57,219 nucleotides of DNA from an uncultured Elusimicrobiales bacterium (GTDB lineage Bacteria > Elusimicrobiota > Elusimicrobia > Elusimicrobiales > Elusimicrobiaceae): the NCBI GenBank assembly GCA_944324115.1, contig CALUVB010000017.1, positions 1-57,219 of the forward strand. Reading direction: 5' to 3'. The notes below the pieces were generated by a model that did no database searches, was not told where the DNA came from, and saw only the letters and a program-made list of their open reading frames with translations. This document shows positions 25,092-34,079 of the stretch, piece after piece (position 1 is the stretch's first letter; each line of letters opens with the position of its first letter). Position numbers and translations under genes: made by a program.

Positions 25092-25690
25092 TAGGCAAGG
25101 ATTTCACACCCGCCGAAGAAAAGGGCGTACACGGCGTTTTGGGGGAAGAAATCAAGGAAAAAGACGGCGTGCTTTACGCCGATGTAAAGATATTCTCCGA
25201 GAGTTTAAAAAACCTCATTCAAAACGGGAAAAAGGAACTGTCTTTAGGTTACTTTTGCGAGTACGATTTGACCCCTGGAGAATACCACGGCGTGCATTAT
25301 GACGCGGTGCAGCGAGGCTTGCGCGGAAACCATATTGCCCTAGTAGATAACGGGCGTATGGGCCACGACGTGCGCGTAATGGACTCTATGGCGTTTGACG
25401 CTATGGATTTGGACACCGAAAAAGCAATTAAAAAAGAAGATTTAAGCAGTAAAACCAACGGGGTTGGCGGTAAAGACGCCGCCCCCAAAAAGGAGAACGA
25501 AATGGACAAGAGAGAAGCTATCCGCGAGATTATGGCCATTTCCGCCAAACCCGTCAGCGAATTTGCGGGGGGAGAAGAAGAAAAGGTGGAAACTATCGCC
25601 AAATTAGCGGAAGAAATCGCACTTAATATAAGAATTTTATTCGTCTACGCCTTTAGCAAAGTGTTTTTAGTAAAATATACGCATAGTTAA
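25058..25690 (+). pseudogene. Phage DUF2213 protein fragment, truncated at both ends
   Basis: The frame reads [17 protein letters not shown] at its start, matching the interior of phage DUF2213 (prohead-protease-like) proteins, and continues with [40 protein letters not shown] and a linker ([14 protein letters not shown]). The usual N-terminus is replaced by the head-protein fragment. After about codon 187 the phage-like sequence ends and the frame runs into unrelated host DNA ([10 protein letters not shown]), so the C-terminus is lost too. No ribosome site supports translation from the TTG at 25070. Confidence 0.65.
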
Positions 25691-25734
25691 GACAGTCATT
25701 GTTTCGGCTGTTTATGTTGGCGGGAGGAAAATTT

Positions 25735-27159
25735 ATGGAAATTATTATCTTTGCAGGGGTTGTAATTATCGTGGGAGGATTAGCGTTTTTAGCCGGGCAA
25801 GGGCTTCGGAAACAATCTTCTCAAGACAATCAGCTGAAAGCTGATTTGCAACGCCTACAACAGGAAAAAATAGATTTAAATGCACGCTATGAGGGTGTTT
25901 TGGCAAAATGTGCCTCTTTCCAGGGAATAAATGAAACGTTAAATAAGCAAATTGCCGGTTTAGAGCAGGAGAAACTACGCCAGCAGAATGATATCCAACA
26001 ACTGCAAGAAAGCTTAGCTACGGCTAAGATAGAACGGGCTACCTTTGAAACAGAGAAAAAAAACTTGGCTGAAGAGAAAGAAAAATTTAATGCTGAGAAA
26101 GAACAAATATTAGCCAATCATAAAAGCCAATTTGAAAGTTTGGCTACGGATATTTTTAATAAACAAACATTATTGTTTAAACAAAGCAACAAAGAAGAAT
26201 TGGGCCATATGTTGGCTCCGATGAAAGAACAATTTGAAGAGCAATTACGTGATTTCAAAGCCAAAATAGACGTATACGCAAAAGACCAGCGGGAAGATAA
26301 AACCAATTTAAACAGCAAAATACAGCACATAGAGCAGCTCACGCGGGATTTTGTATCCAGCATTACCTACCAATCACAGGCAAGAGGATTGTGGGGGGAA
26401 GAATCCCTGCGGCAGTTGTTGGAAAACTCCGGGCTGCAAAAAGATTTAACCTATTTTGAACAAATCTCCCAAGAAGACAAACGCCCAGACTTCATTGTGC
26501 GTCTGCCTAATAACAAAATGATTGTTATAGACGCTAAAACCGTATTCAAACATTATGATGCTTATGTGCATGCCACTGACGAAAACACGAAAAAAGTGGA
26601 ATTAAAAGCCCATATTGATTCGTTGTTTGATACGGTCAAAACATTGGGAAATAAAGCCTATCAACGTTCTATTGATAAAATTTGTAAAAAATTAAATATT
26701 GAAGAAAGCGGCGATCCGGTAGAAATGGTGCTTATGTATGTGCAGCCGGAAGGGGCATTAAGCTGTGCTTTGGCGGCTGATTCTTCTTTGTTAGATTATG
26801 CCAAAGAGAGAAACGTCATCTTGGTAGGCCAAAGCACCTTAATGGGAGCGTTGCAAATTGTAGATGCTTTATGGCTCAATTTCCGCGATGATGAAAAAAA
26901 TAAAGAAATCCGCACTGCAGCAGAAAAATTTATTACGGCTTTTGGCAATTTCTTGGCTGCATGGGTTAAAGTAGGCAAACGCATAGAAGAAGCCCTCGCC
27001 GCCCATCAGGACACTATTGAAATTGTTGGGGAAGATACAGGGAAAGGATTGGTAAAATATGCGCAAGACTTGGCCAATCTGCAGCCCCACAAAATTAATG
27101 AAAAAACAGCCCAAAGCATTATCAAGGCCGGCTATGACTTTACGGGAGAACGAAAATAA
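25735..27159 (+). CDS. rmuC: RmuC family protein
   Basis: 474 residues: an N-terminal membrane helix (residues ~3-24), a long coiled coil (about 28-215), and a PD-(D/E)xK-like nuclease domain beginning near QARGLWGEESLRQLLENSGL, with RPDFIVRLPNNKMIVIDAKT carrying the Asp and Asp-Ala-Lys motif. RmuC restrains recombination between short inverted repeats in E. coli; the enzyme activity is inferred. The ATG at 25735 is preceded by GGGAGGA and is preferred over a frame-open start 12 codons upstream. It lies directly at the right end of the prophage remnant but is itself intact. Confidence 0.93.
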   Translation: MEIIIFAGVVIIVGGLAFLAGQGLRKQSSQDNQLKADLQRLQQEKIDLNARYEGVLAKCASFQGINETLNKQIAGLEQEKLRQQNDIQQLQESLATAKIERATFETEKKNLAEEKEKFNAEKEQILANHKSQFESLATDIFNKQTLLFKQSNKEELGHMLAPMKEQFEEQLRDFKAKIDVYAKDQREDKTNLNSKIQHIEQLTRDFVSSITYQSQARGLWGEESLRQLLENSGLQKDLTYFEQISQEDKRPDFIVRLPNNKMIVIDAKTVFKHYDAYVHATDENTKKVELKAHIDSLFDTVKTLGNKAYQRSIDKICKKLNIEESGDPVEMVLMYVQPEGALSCALAADSSLLDYAKERNVILVGQSTLMGALQIVDALWLNFRDDEKNKEIRTAAEKFITAFGNFLAAWVKVGKRIEEALAAHQDTIEIVGEDTGKGLVKYAQDLANLQPHKINEKTAQSIIKAGYDFTGERK

Positions 27160-27250
27160 ATATCTTCTCCGTTTCAAATACAGATTCCCCGGCACAGAGG
27201 GAAGGATATATCAAAAAAGGGGGCTATTTACTCTCCTTTTGCGATGTAAA

Positions 27251-27278
27251 TAAAAAAGCACCCGTTGAAGAGTGCTTT
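27251..27278 (-). terminator. Terminator of ppa
   Basis: A 7-bp stem AAAGCAC/GTGCTTT (27255-27261 with 27272-27278) with a 10-base loop. On the minus strand it is followed by six T residues, 27 bases after the ppa stop. It may also serve rmuC from the other side, but there is no T-run in that direction. Confidence 0.8.
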
Positions 27279-27304
27279 AAGATAAACGCCGCCAAGTCGG
27301 AAGG

Positions 27305-27883
27305 TTACTTATCTTGCAGATGGGAAAAATTGCTGTAAGTGACAAATTTTTCCTCATATGCAATAAAGGCCTCTTGCAAAATTTTAATGGCTGTCTTTTT
27401 ATCAAATATTTTTTCCACGACCACCGTCTTATTTTCCAGCTTTTTATAGTCTTCAAAAAAGCTCATCGTTTCTGAGACCAAATGCTCCGGCAGCTGGGAT
27501 ACGTCTGTATAGTGGCTGACATTGGGGTCTCCTTGCGCCACTCCGATGATTTTGTCATCGGCTTCCCCATTGTCCAACATACGCATTACTCCAATAATGC
27601 GTGCCGGCACAATACACATAGGCACCACTTCAGCCTGGGAAAGGATTAAAATATCCAGCGGGTCTCTGTCCGCGCCCAGCGTACGCGGGATAAAGCCATA
27701 ATTGGCCGGATAATATACCGACGAATACAATACGCGGTCTAACCGCAGCAACCCGCTGGCCTTGTCCAATTCATATTTAGCCCGGGTGCCTTTGGGGATT
27801 TCAATAATGCCGTTTACTACATAAGGTAAAGTTTCCTTGTCTCCAGGAGATACATGATGCCACGGATTAAAATTTGCAAACAT
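27305..27883 (-). CDS. ppa: Inorganic pyrophosphatase, family I
   Basis: Hydrolyses pyrophosphate to two phosphates. 192 residues. The signature GADRDPLDILILSQ contains the metal-binding D-x-D-P-x-D; upstream are IPKGTRAKYELDKASG and the YPANYGFIPRT block. The ATG at 27883 is preceded by GAGGAAAC and fits the family N-terminus (FANFNPWHHVSPG); the frame is open 15 codons further. PPDK in this genome uses or makes pyrophosphate, so this enzyme would influence the direction of that reaction. A good promoter lies ~110 bases upstream. Confidence 0.96.
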   Translation of the reverse strand: MFANFNPWHHVSPGDKETLPYVVNGIIEIPKGTRAKYELDKASGLLRLDRVLYSSVYYPANYGFIPRTLGADRDPLDILILSQAEVVPMCIVPARIIGVMRMLDNGEADDKIIGVAQGDPNVSHYTDVSQLPEHLVSETMSFFEDYKKLENKTVVVEKIFDKKTAIKILQEAFIAYEEKFVTYSNFSHLQDK

Positions 27884-27993
27884 TGTTTCCTCATTCAATA
27901 ATTCATAGTATTTATTTTTTACAGACAAAAAACAGACACCGGCACAAAGACAAACGCTGTTGGCGCCGTCACTGGAATCCGTATCTTACAAAT

Positions 27994-28023
27994 ACTATAC
28001 CCAAGAAAGCAAATCCCTGTCAA
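27994..28023 (-). promoter_or_regulatory. Sigma70 promoter of ppa
   Basis: On the minus strand a perfect TTGACA (28018-28023), an 18-base spacer and TATAGT (27994-27999). It predicts a start near 27987 and a ~105-nt 5' leader before ppa. This accounts for most of the 460-base divergent gap; the rest (28024-28220) shows nothing I can identify. Confidence 0.7.
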
Positions 28024-28221
28024 CCCTGCCGGTTTCAAGTCTGTTTTCTGCTGTTTAGGAGCCACTGCTCAAGATACGGCTGGTTATTTGGGTTTCTATC
28101 CAATGGAGAGAAAAGAGCTGTTTGGTTGTTCTGTGTCCTCAGTTTCATTAATCAAACCCGCCTCTTTATGTTCATTTTACAAGCGTTTTTTATTTAAAAA
28201 AAATAATCAATAGTGGCCTCT

Positions 28222-28249
28222 TTGACTTTGTATTTAAAAATACTACAAT
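28222..28249 (+). promoter_or_regulatory. Sigma70 promoter of the rfb operon
   Basis: TTGACT (28222-28227), a 16-base spacer and TACAAT (28244-28249). It predicts a start near 28256 and a ~90-nt AU-rich leader before rfbF. It is the only convincing promoter upstream of the eight-gene operon. Confidence 0.68.
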
Positions 28250-28346
28250 AGATAGACATTTGATAACATATTTTCCTATTTTGTAATAATTTTTCTCTGC
28301 GAAAAAGCAAAAATGGGAGTTTTAGTTTATTGTTAAGGAGCGCTTT

Positions 28347-29126
28347 ATGAAGGTATTGATATTGGCCGGGGGATTAGGCTCCCGGTTGAGCGAAGAAACC
28401 AACTTCAAACCCAAGCCAATGGTAGAAATAGGGGGATATCCTATTTTGTGGCATATTATGAAGATTTATTCCTATTATGGGTTCAATGATTTTGTTATTT
28501 TAACCGGGTATAAATCTCATATCATCAAAGAATATTTCGTGAACTATTATCAACGCTATTCCGATATTACTGTAGATATGGTAACCAATAGCGTTTCCGT
28601 ACATAAAACCCGCCAGGAACCTTGGAAAGTGACAATGCTTTATACCGGGCAAAACACAATGACGGGCAGCCGTATAAAAAAAGCCGCCGATTATATTGGG
28701 CAAGAGCCTTTTCTTCTTACCTATGGAGACGGAGTATGCGACGTCAATATACGGCAATTAATAGACGAACACCAAAAATCTGGAAAATTAATGACAATGA
28801 CCGCGGTGAAACCTTCCGGCCGCTTTGGAGCCTTAGTCATTGACTCGGAAAATACAATCACCTCATTTATGGAAAAACCCCAAGGAGACGGCGCTTGGAT
28901 TAACGGCGGTTTTTTTGTTTGTCAACCCCAAGTGCTTGACTATATCGGGCCGGGAAATGAGGTGATTTTTGAACGGGATCCGCTGGAACAGCTGGCGGAG
29001 GAAGGCCAGTTGCATGCCTTTAAACATGAAGGTTTTTGGCAGCCTATGGATACACTTAAAGACAAAATCCAGCTGACTCACATGTGGGAAAACGGCACCG
29101 CCCCATGGAAGAAATGGGAGGATTAG
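28347..29126 (+). CDS. rfbF: Glucose-1-phosphate cytidylyltransferase
   Basis: First step of CDP-dideoxysugar synthesis: CTP plus glucose-1-phosphate gives CDP-glucose. 259 residues, the usual length. The nucleotidyltransferase signature LAGGLGSRLSEETNFKPKPM is at residues ~6-25; YGDGVCDVNI is the metal-binding block. AAGGAG lies shortly before the ATG. The next two genes encode the following two steps, so the pathway assignment is strong. Confidence 0.96.
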   Translation: MKVLILAGGLGSRLSEETNFKPKPMVEIGGYPILWHIMKIYSYYGFNDFVILTGYKSHIIKEYFVNYYQRYSDITVDMVTNSVSVHKTRQEPWKVTMLYTGQNTMTGSRIKKAADYIGQEPFLLTYGDGVCDVNIRQLIDEHQKSGKLMTMTAVKPSGRFGALVIDSENTITSFMEKPQGDGAWINGGFFVCQPQVLDYIGPGNEVIFERDPLEQLAEEGQLHAFKHEGFWQPMDTLKDKIQLTHMWENGTAPWKKWED

Positions 29127-29130
29127 TTCT

Positions 29131-30198
29131 GTGTGGAAAAATACATATAAAGGCAAACGCGTATTGGTCAGCGGCCATACAGGCTTTAAAGGCGGCTGGC
29201 TGACGCTGTGGCTCCAAAAACTAGGAGCGGAAGTGTGCGGCTATTCGCTGGCTCCTAACACCACGCCTTCTCTGTTTGAGGCGGCGCAGGTGGCGCAGGG
29301 AATTGCGCATGTGGAAGGAGACATTTTGGACCGCCGAAGACTGGAGCAAACATTTGCGGATTTTAAGCCGGAAATTGTTTTCCATCTTGCGGCACAGCCT
29401 CTAGTGCGTCTTTCATATACGGAGCCTCTTTTGACCTATCAGACAAATGTGATTGGTACGCTTAATATGCTGGAAGCGGCCCTAAAAACATCTTCCGTGA
29501 AAGCTTTTGTCAACATAACAACGGACAAATGCTATGAAAATATGGAAGTAAACCGCGGCTATAAAGAAGATGAACCTATGGGCGGATATGATATGTATTC
29601 TTCTTCTAAAGGCTGTGTGGAAATCCTTTCTTCTTCCTATCGTCGTTCTTTCCTGCTTCCAGACGGATATGCTTTAGCTACGGCACGGGCCGGAAATGTA
29701 ATTGGCGGGGGAGATTGGGCCGCAGACCGCCTTATTCCCGACTGTGTCCGCGCGATTGAAGCCGGCAAAGAAATAGAAATACGCAACCCGCTGGCTACCC
29801 GCCCGTGGCAGCATGTTTTGGAACCGCTGGGCGGATATTTGTTGCTGGGGCATTTGCTTTACACCCACAAACAACAATATGCCCAAAGCTTTAACTTGGG
29901 CCCGGAGCCTTGCGGCGTATTGACTGTGGCCGAAGTAGCCCGGCAGGTTGTAAAAGAGTATGGCCGGGGACAAGTAAAGGTGCACAAACGAGACAATTTA
30001 CACGAAGCCAATTTACTGATGTTGGATATTACCAAAGCCAAAACCTTATTGGGCTGGGCTCCGGTTTACAACGCCGTGCAGGCCATTGCTCATACCGTAC
30101 AATGGTATAAACGTTTTTACCAAGGGCAAGCCATGCGGGCGTTTACCTTGGAACAAATTCATCAATACGAAGAGAAAATACTATGGAAAAAGAATTAA
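29131..30198 (+). CDS. rfbG: CDP-glucose 4,6-dehydratase
   Basis: Converts CDP-glucose to CDP-4-keto-6-deoxyglucose with bound NAD. 355 residues. Glycine-rich motif VSGHTGFKGGWLTLWL near the start, AAQPLVRLSY, TTDKCYEN, and the YDMYSSSKG active-site Tyr-x3-Lys. Translation starts at a GTG (29131) four bases after rfbF; WKNTYKGKRVLVSG is the normal family N-terminus, so the GTG is credible. The 3' end overlaps rfbH by 16 bases. Confidence 0.95.
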   Translation: MWKNTYKGKRVLVSGHTGFKGGWLTLWLQKLGAEVCGYSLAPNTTPSLFEAAQVAQGIAHVEGDILDRRRLEQTFADFKPEIVFHLAAQPLVRLSYTEPLLTYQTNVIGTLNMLEAALKTSSVKAFVNITTDKCYENMEVNRGYKEDEPMGGYDMYSSSKGCVEILSSSYRRSFLLPDGYALATARAGNVIGGGDWAADRLIPDCVRAIEAGKEIEIRNPLATRPWQHVLEPLGGYLLLGHLLYTHKQQYAQSFNLGPEPCGVLTVAEVARQVVKEYGRGQVKVHKRDNLHEANLLMLDITKAKTLLGWAPVYNAVQAIAHTVQWYKRFYQGQAMRAFTLEQIHQYEEKILWKKN

Positions 30199-31538
30199 GA
30201 CAAGCCGTCAAAGAAGCGGCTGCGCGTTATTACCGCAGCATATACGGACAAAAAAAAGAATTTAAATATATTCCTCCTTCCGGAAAATTGTTAGACGAAC
30301 AAGATTTGCTCCATATGATAGACGCTACGCTGGACATGTGGCTGACGGCGGGCCGCTTTAATGATCAGTTTGAGCAAGATTTCGCCACTTTTTTAGGCGT
30401 CAAATATGCTCTCTCCACCAATTCCGGCTCCTCTGCCAATTTGCTGGCCCTATCGGCATTGACTTCCTACAAATTAGGAGAAAAACGTGTAAAAAAGGGA
30501 GATGAGGTTATTACTATTGCGGCAGGATTTCCCACCACGGTAAATCCTATTATCCAGCAAGGACTGGTGCCGGTGTTTGTGGATTGTGAGATAGGCACTT
30601 ATAATATCAATGCGGGGCAAATTGAAGCCGCATTAAGCTCCAAAACAAAAGCCATTTTTGTGGCCCATACATTAGGCAATATGTTTGATATGGGGGCCAT
30701 TTTGGATATCTGCAAAAAACACAATCTGTGGCTTATTGAAGACTCCTGCGACGCATTGGGTGCGGAGTGGAACGGCCAAAAGGCCGGCACTATTGGACAT
30801 ATCGGCACTTACAGCTTTTATCCGGCCCACCATTTGACGATGGGGGAAGGAGGCGCGGTAGTAACCAATGACCCTTTGCTGCACCGCATTATTCTCTCTT
30901 TTCGGGATTGGGGGCGTGACTGCTGGTGCAAACCCGGCGTAGACAATACCTGCAAAAACCGCTTTCATATGCAGCTTGGGCATTTGCCTTTTGGCTATGA
31001 CCACAAATATACCTATTCCCACGTAGGGTTTAATTTAAAAATTACCGATTGGCAGGCCGCGCTTGGAGTGAGCCAAATCAAAAAATTGCCTTTTTTTATT
31101 CAGAAACGCACGGAAAATGCCGCTTATTTGATGAAAGCGCTGGCAGACTTAACCCAGTGGCTCATTTTACCCACCATCGCATCCGATGTAAAGCCTTCAT
31201 GGTTTGGTTTCTTGATATCGGTAAAACCACAAGCGCCTTTTACCAAACAGCAACTGGTGGAATATTTGGAGCAGAATGGGGTGGGAACTCGGCAGCTGTT
31301 TGCAGGCAACCTGCTGCGTCAACCGATGATGGTGGAAAATGAAATTCCGCTGCGTATTGGTAACTCCGGGCTATTAAAATCATGTGATTTAACGGAAAAA
31401 GAATATGCTCTTTTACCCAATACGGATTTCATTATGAACAATACTTTTTGGGTGGGCACTTTTCCTGCTTTGTCGGAAAAAGAATTGAATAAAACAAGCG
31501 AGGTTATTCACCGCTTTGTAAAGGAACATACAAAATGA
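30183..31538 (+). CDS. rfbH: CDP-6-deoxy-D-xylo-4-hexulose-3-dehydrase (E1)
   Basis: Removes the 3-hydroxyl of CDP-4-keto-6-deoxyglucose using PMP and an iron-sulfur centre. 451 residues, aminotransferase fold. Two hallmarks are visible: the usual PLP lysine is replaced by His in SFYPAHHLTMGEGG (His216/His217), and the [2Fe-2S] cysteines occur at 247, 249 and 257 in DCWCKPGVDNTCKNRF. These separate it from ordinary sugar aminotransferases. Its reductase partner (RfbI/DdhD, E3) is not in the window. The start lies inside rfbG and the stop overlaps the transketolase start. Confidence 0.96.
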   Translation: MEKELRQAVKEAAARYYRSIYGQKKEFKYIPPSGKLLDEQDLLHMIDATLDMWLTAGRFNDQFEQDFATFLGVKYALSTNSGSSANLLALSALTSYKLGEKRVKKGDEVITIAAGFPTTVNPIIQQGLVPVFVDCEIGTYNINAGQIEAALSSKTKAIFVAHTLGNMFDMGAILDICKKHNLWLIEDSCDALGAEWNGQKAGTIGHIGTYSFYPAHHLTMGEGGAVVTNDPLLHRIILSFRDWGRDCWCKPGVDNTCKNRFHMQLGHLPFGYDHKYTYSHVGFNLKITDWQAALGVSQIKKLPFFIQKRTENAAYLMKALADLTQWLILPTIASDVKPSWFGFLISVKPQAPFTKQQLVEYLEQNGVGTRQLFAGNLLRQPMMVENEIPLRIGNSGLLKSCDLTEKEYALLPNTDFIMNNTFWVGTFPALSEKELNKTSEVIHRFVKEHTK

Positions 31539-32311
31539 GTTTGGCAGATATTAAAAAAAGTATTCTTTCTATGGCTGCTTACTCCAAGGCCTCACATGTC
31601 GGTTCGGCTTTGTCTGTAGCGGATATTTTGTATGTCATTTACGGTAAAGTGGCGCATATCACTCCCCAAAATGTATCTTCATTGGACAGAGACAAGGTCA
31701 TTTTATCCAAAGGTCATGCCAGCACCGCCTTGTACGCCACGTTGGCGGAGTTTGGTTTGCTTCCTAGGGAATATTTAGACGCATATTATATAGACGGCGG
31801 GAAATTGCCGGGACACTTGGATAAAGAAGCCTCTTGCGCCATAGATGCTTCCAGCGGTTCGCTGGGGCATGGCCTTTCATTAGGATTAGGTATGGCTTTG
31901 GCAAAACCCCAGTATCAGGTTTTTGTTGTGTTGGGCGATGGGGAATGTGAAGAAGGCAGCGTGTGGGAAGGCGTCATGCTGGCCTCTGCACTGAAGGTAA
32001 AAAATTTGACGGCTGTGGTAGATGCCAACAACCTGCAAGGATTTTGTCATACCAATGACATCATGCCTCTTTCCCATTTGGCAGACAAATTTAAAGCGTT
32101 TGGCTGGGAAACATACACGGCAGACGGCCATAATTTATCCCAGCTGGAAACCCTTCTTAAACAACCTGCCCAAGGGCCCAAAGCCATTATTGCCCGAACG
32201 ATAAAAGGCCATGGAGTATCTTTCATGGAGAATCAATTAAAATGGCACTATAAATCGCCTAATCCGGAAGAATTAACACAAGCATGTGCAGAAATTGACA
32301 TCAAGGAGTAA
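31535..32311 (+). CDS. Transketolase-like protein, N-terminal (ThDP-binding) subunit
   Basis: 258 residues, equal to the first third of a full transketolase. The thiamine-diphosphate motif is intact: LGDGECEEGSVWEG to VVDANN. KGHASTALYATLAEFG and DASSGSLGHGLSLGLGMALA are the other family blocks. It must pair with the next gene to make an active enzyme. Split transketolases occur in many anaerobes for pentose metabolism, but this one starts inside the rfbH stop codon (ATGA) and lies between dideoxysugar genes, which suggests a role in modifying the sugar. Confidence 0.9.
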   Translation: MSLADIKKSILSMAAYSKASHVGSALSVADILYVIYGKVAHITPQNVSSLDRDKVILSKGHASTALYATLAEFGLLPREYLDAYYIDGGKLPGHLDKEASCAIDASSGSLGHGLSLGLGMALAKPQYQVFVVLGDGECEEGSVWEGVMLASALKVKNLTAVVDANNLQGFCHTNDIMPLSHLADKFKAFGWETYTADGHNLSQLETLLKQPAQGPKAIIARTIKGHGVSFMENQLKWHYKSPNPEELTQACAEIDIKE

Positions 32312-32316
32312 GAAAT

Positions 32317-33225
32317 ATGAGATCCACTTTTTTAGAAACACTTTTGGAAGAAGCGCGTAAAGATGAGCGGATCTATTTAATTACACCGGATTTGGGGTAT
32401 GGCGTGCTGGAGTCCTTTGGCCAAGAATTTCCCAATCGTTTTATTAATGCGGGCATTGCCGAACAAAATGCCATCGGTATGGCGGCGGGACTGGCATTAA
32501 ACGGAAAAGTGCCTTATGTGTACAGTATTATTCCTTTTGTGGTTTCCCGCCCTTATGAACAAATAAAAGTAGATGTGGCTTATATGAACACCAATGTGCG
32601 TCTTGTAGGGGTAGGGGCGGGCTTCTCTTATGGACCGGCCGGAGCGACGCACCATTCATTAGATGATTTGGCTCTTATGCGTGCCTTGCCCAATATGACG
32701 GTGACGGCGCCCGGCTCTCTGAATGAAACAGAAGATTTGGTCAGATACAGCGTGCATCACAAAGGCCCCATGTATATTCGTTTGGCAAAACGGGGGGAAC
32801 CTAGATACGATTACAAAATTGAAATCGGCAAAATGGCCAAGGTGTTAGAAGGGAAAGATTTTGCTCTTATAGCCACCAGCAACATGTTGGAAGACGCTTA
32901 TCAAACAGCTAAAATGTACCAGGAGGAAGGGAAAAGCCCCCTTCTGTTAAGTGCGCATACATTGAAGCCTTTTGATAAAGAAACTATTTTGCAATTGCTG
33001 CGGCGCAACATGCCTATCATTACTTTGGAAGAACATAATATCATCGGCGGGTTGGCGTCTGCTGTCAGTGAAGCGATTGCTCTTAGCTCGCTGGGAGCCC
33101 ACTTCTTTCCCATAGCGGTGGCTGATGTCTTTTCCCATGTTGTCGGGAGCCAAAAACATATAAAAGAACACTTGGGATTGGGAAATTTGAAACAAAGAAT
33201 AGATGGGTTTTTAAAGACTATATGA
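32317..33225 (+). CDS. Transketolase-like protein, C-terminal subunit
   Basis: 302 residues, matching the pyrimidine-binding and C-terminal domains. The family block FINAGIAEQNAIGMAAGLAL contains the catalytic glutamate of the pyrimidine-binding site; GVGAGFSYGPAGATHHSLDD and TLEEHNIIGGL follow. It begins five bases after the N-terminal subunit and overlaps the next gene by four bases, so all are likely made together. The donor and acceptor sugars cannot be read from sequence. Confidence 0.9.
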   Translation: MRSTFLETLLEEARKDERIYLITPDLGYGVLESFGQEFPNRFINAGIAEQNAIGMAAGLALNGKVPYVYSIIPFVVSRPYEQIKVDVAYMNTNVRLVGVGAGFSYGPAGATHHSLDDLALMRALPNMTVTAPGSLNETEDLVRYSVHHKGPMYIRLAKRGEPRYDYKIEIGKMAKVLEGKDFALIATSNMLEDAYQTAKMYQEEGKSPLLLSAHTLKPFDKETILQLLRRNMPIITLEEHNIIGGLASAVSEAIALSSLGAHFFPIAVADVFSHVVGSQKHIKEHLGLGNLKQRIDGFLKTI

Positions 33226-34079
33226 AAAAAATTCTGCTTACCGGATCGGGTGGTTTTATAGGCCAAGCCCTAAAAACCCATCTATCAAAAGATTTTGACT
33301 TGCTGACTCCCAGAAGCAAAGAATTAAATTTGCTTGACGAGACAAGCGTAAGGCAATATCTAAAAACTCACCCTGTGGATTTAATTATTCATTCTGCAGC
33401 CGTAGGCGTTAGAATTACGCCTAATGCTACCATGCAAGAGGTGGCTTTGCCGAATATATTGATGTTTGAAAATTTGGCCAAACAGGGGATTGCGCTTATT
33501 ACTTTTGGTTCGGGGGCGGAATATGACAAAAGCCGCTCTATCTGCCACATAAAAGAAAAAGATTTTGGTTCTTCTGTTCCGCAAGACCCCTATGGATATG
33601 CAAAATATCAAATTTCCAAACAAATACAGCATTTGGAGCATGTGATTAATTTGAGAATTTTCGGTATTTACGGCCCGAGGGAGAATCCCTCCCGGGTAAC
33701 CAGTTATATGCTAAACCAAATACTCCATGACCGGAATATTGAGCTGAGCCAAGACGTCAAATTTAGTTTTATTTTTATAGACGACTTCTGCCAAATAGTG
33801 AAGCATTTCGCCCATAAATTCCCCAATGAAAAGTTTATTAATATATCTTGCGGGGAAGATATAGAAATATCCCGCTTGGCGGAGATTTCCAAACAAATTT
33901 CCCGTTCTTCCGTGCGCATTATATTTAAAAAATCCGGATTAAACAAGGAATACACCTGCGATACGCAAATTTTACGCCAGCTGATTCCGACTTTACGGTT
34001 TACCTCTTATCTAGACGGGTTACATAAACAATACGCGTATTTGCGCAGCGAAATGGAAAAGGAAAGACTAAATGCTTAA
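33222..34079 (+). CDS. NAD(P)-dependent sugar reductase/epimerase (extended SDR)
   Basis: 285 residues with a Rossmann motif (LLTGSGGFIGQAL) and active-site residues FGSGAEYDKS and the Tyr-x3-Lys pair in DPYGYAKYQIS, similar to GDP-fucose synthase and CDP-abequose/paratose synthase-like enzymes. In this operon it probably reduces or epimerises the 4-keto group of the CDP-3,6-dideoxy sugar, or of its branched product. It overlaps its neighbours by four bases upstream and eight downstream. Confidence 0.82.
   Translation: MKKILLTGSGGFIGQALKTHLSKDFDLLTPRSKELNLLDETSVRQYLKTHPVDLIIHSAAVGVRITPNATMQEVALPNILMFENLAKQGIALITFGSGAEYDKSRSICHIKEKDFGSSVPQDPYGYAKYQISKQIQHLEHVINLRIFGIYGPRENPSRVTSYMLNQILHDRNIELSQDVKFSFIFIDDFCQIVKHFAHKFPNEKFINISCGEDIEISRLAEISKQISRSSVRIIFKKSGLNKEYTCDTQILRQLIPTLRFTSYLDGLHKQYAYLRSEMEKERLNA

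Larger units (their letters stand above)
23807..25645. mobile_element. Decayed prophage remnant beside tRNA-Ser(GCT)
   Basis: Pieces of at least three phage morphogenesis genes lie on the plus strand in virion-gene order: portal C-terminus with a nuclease-like domain (24070-24834), minor head protein N-terminus (24939-25060) and a DUF2213 protein (from ~25058). They are joined by internal deletions and have lost starts or ends. The left 230 bases (23807-24040) carry no gene. No integrase was found and no duplicated tRNA end at the right side, so the exact borders are uncertain. The right border is inferred from where phage-like sequence stops, near 25645, just before rmuC. Confidence 0.72.
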
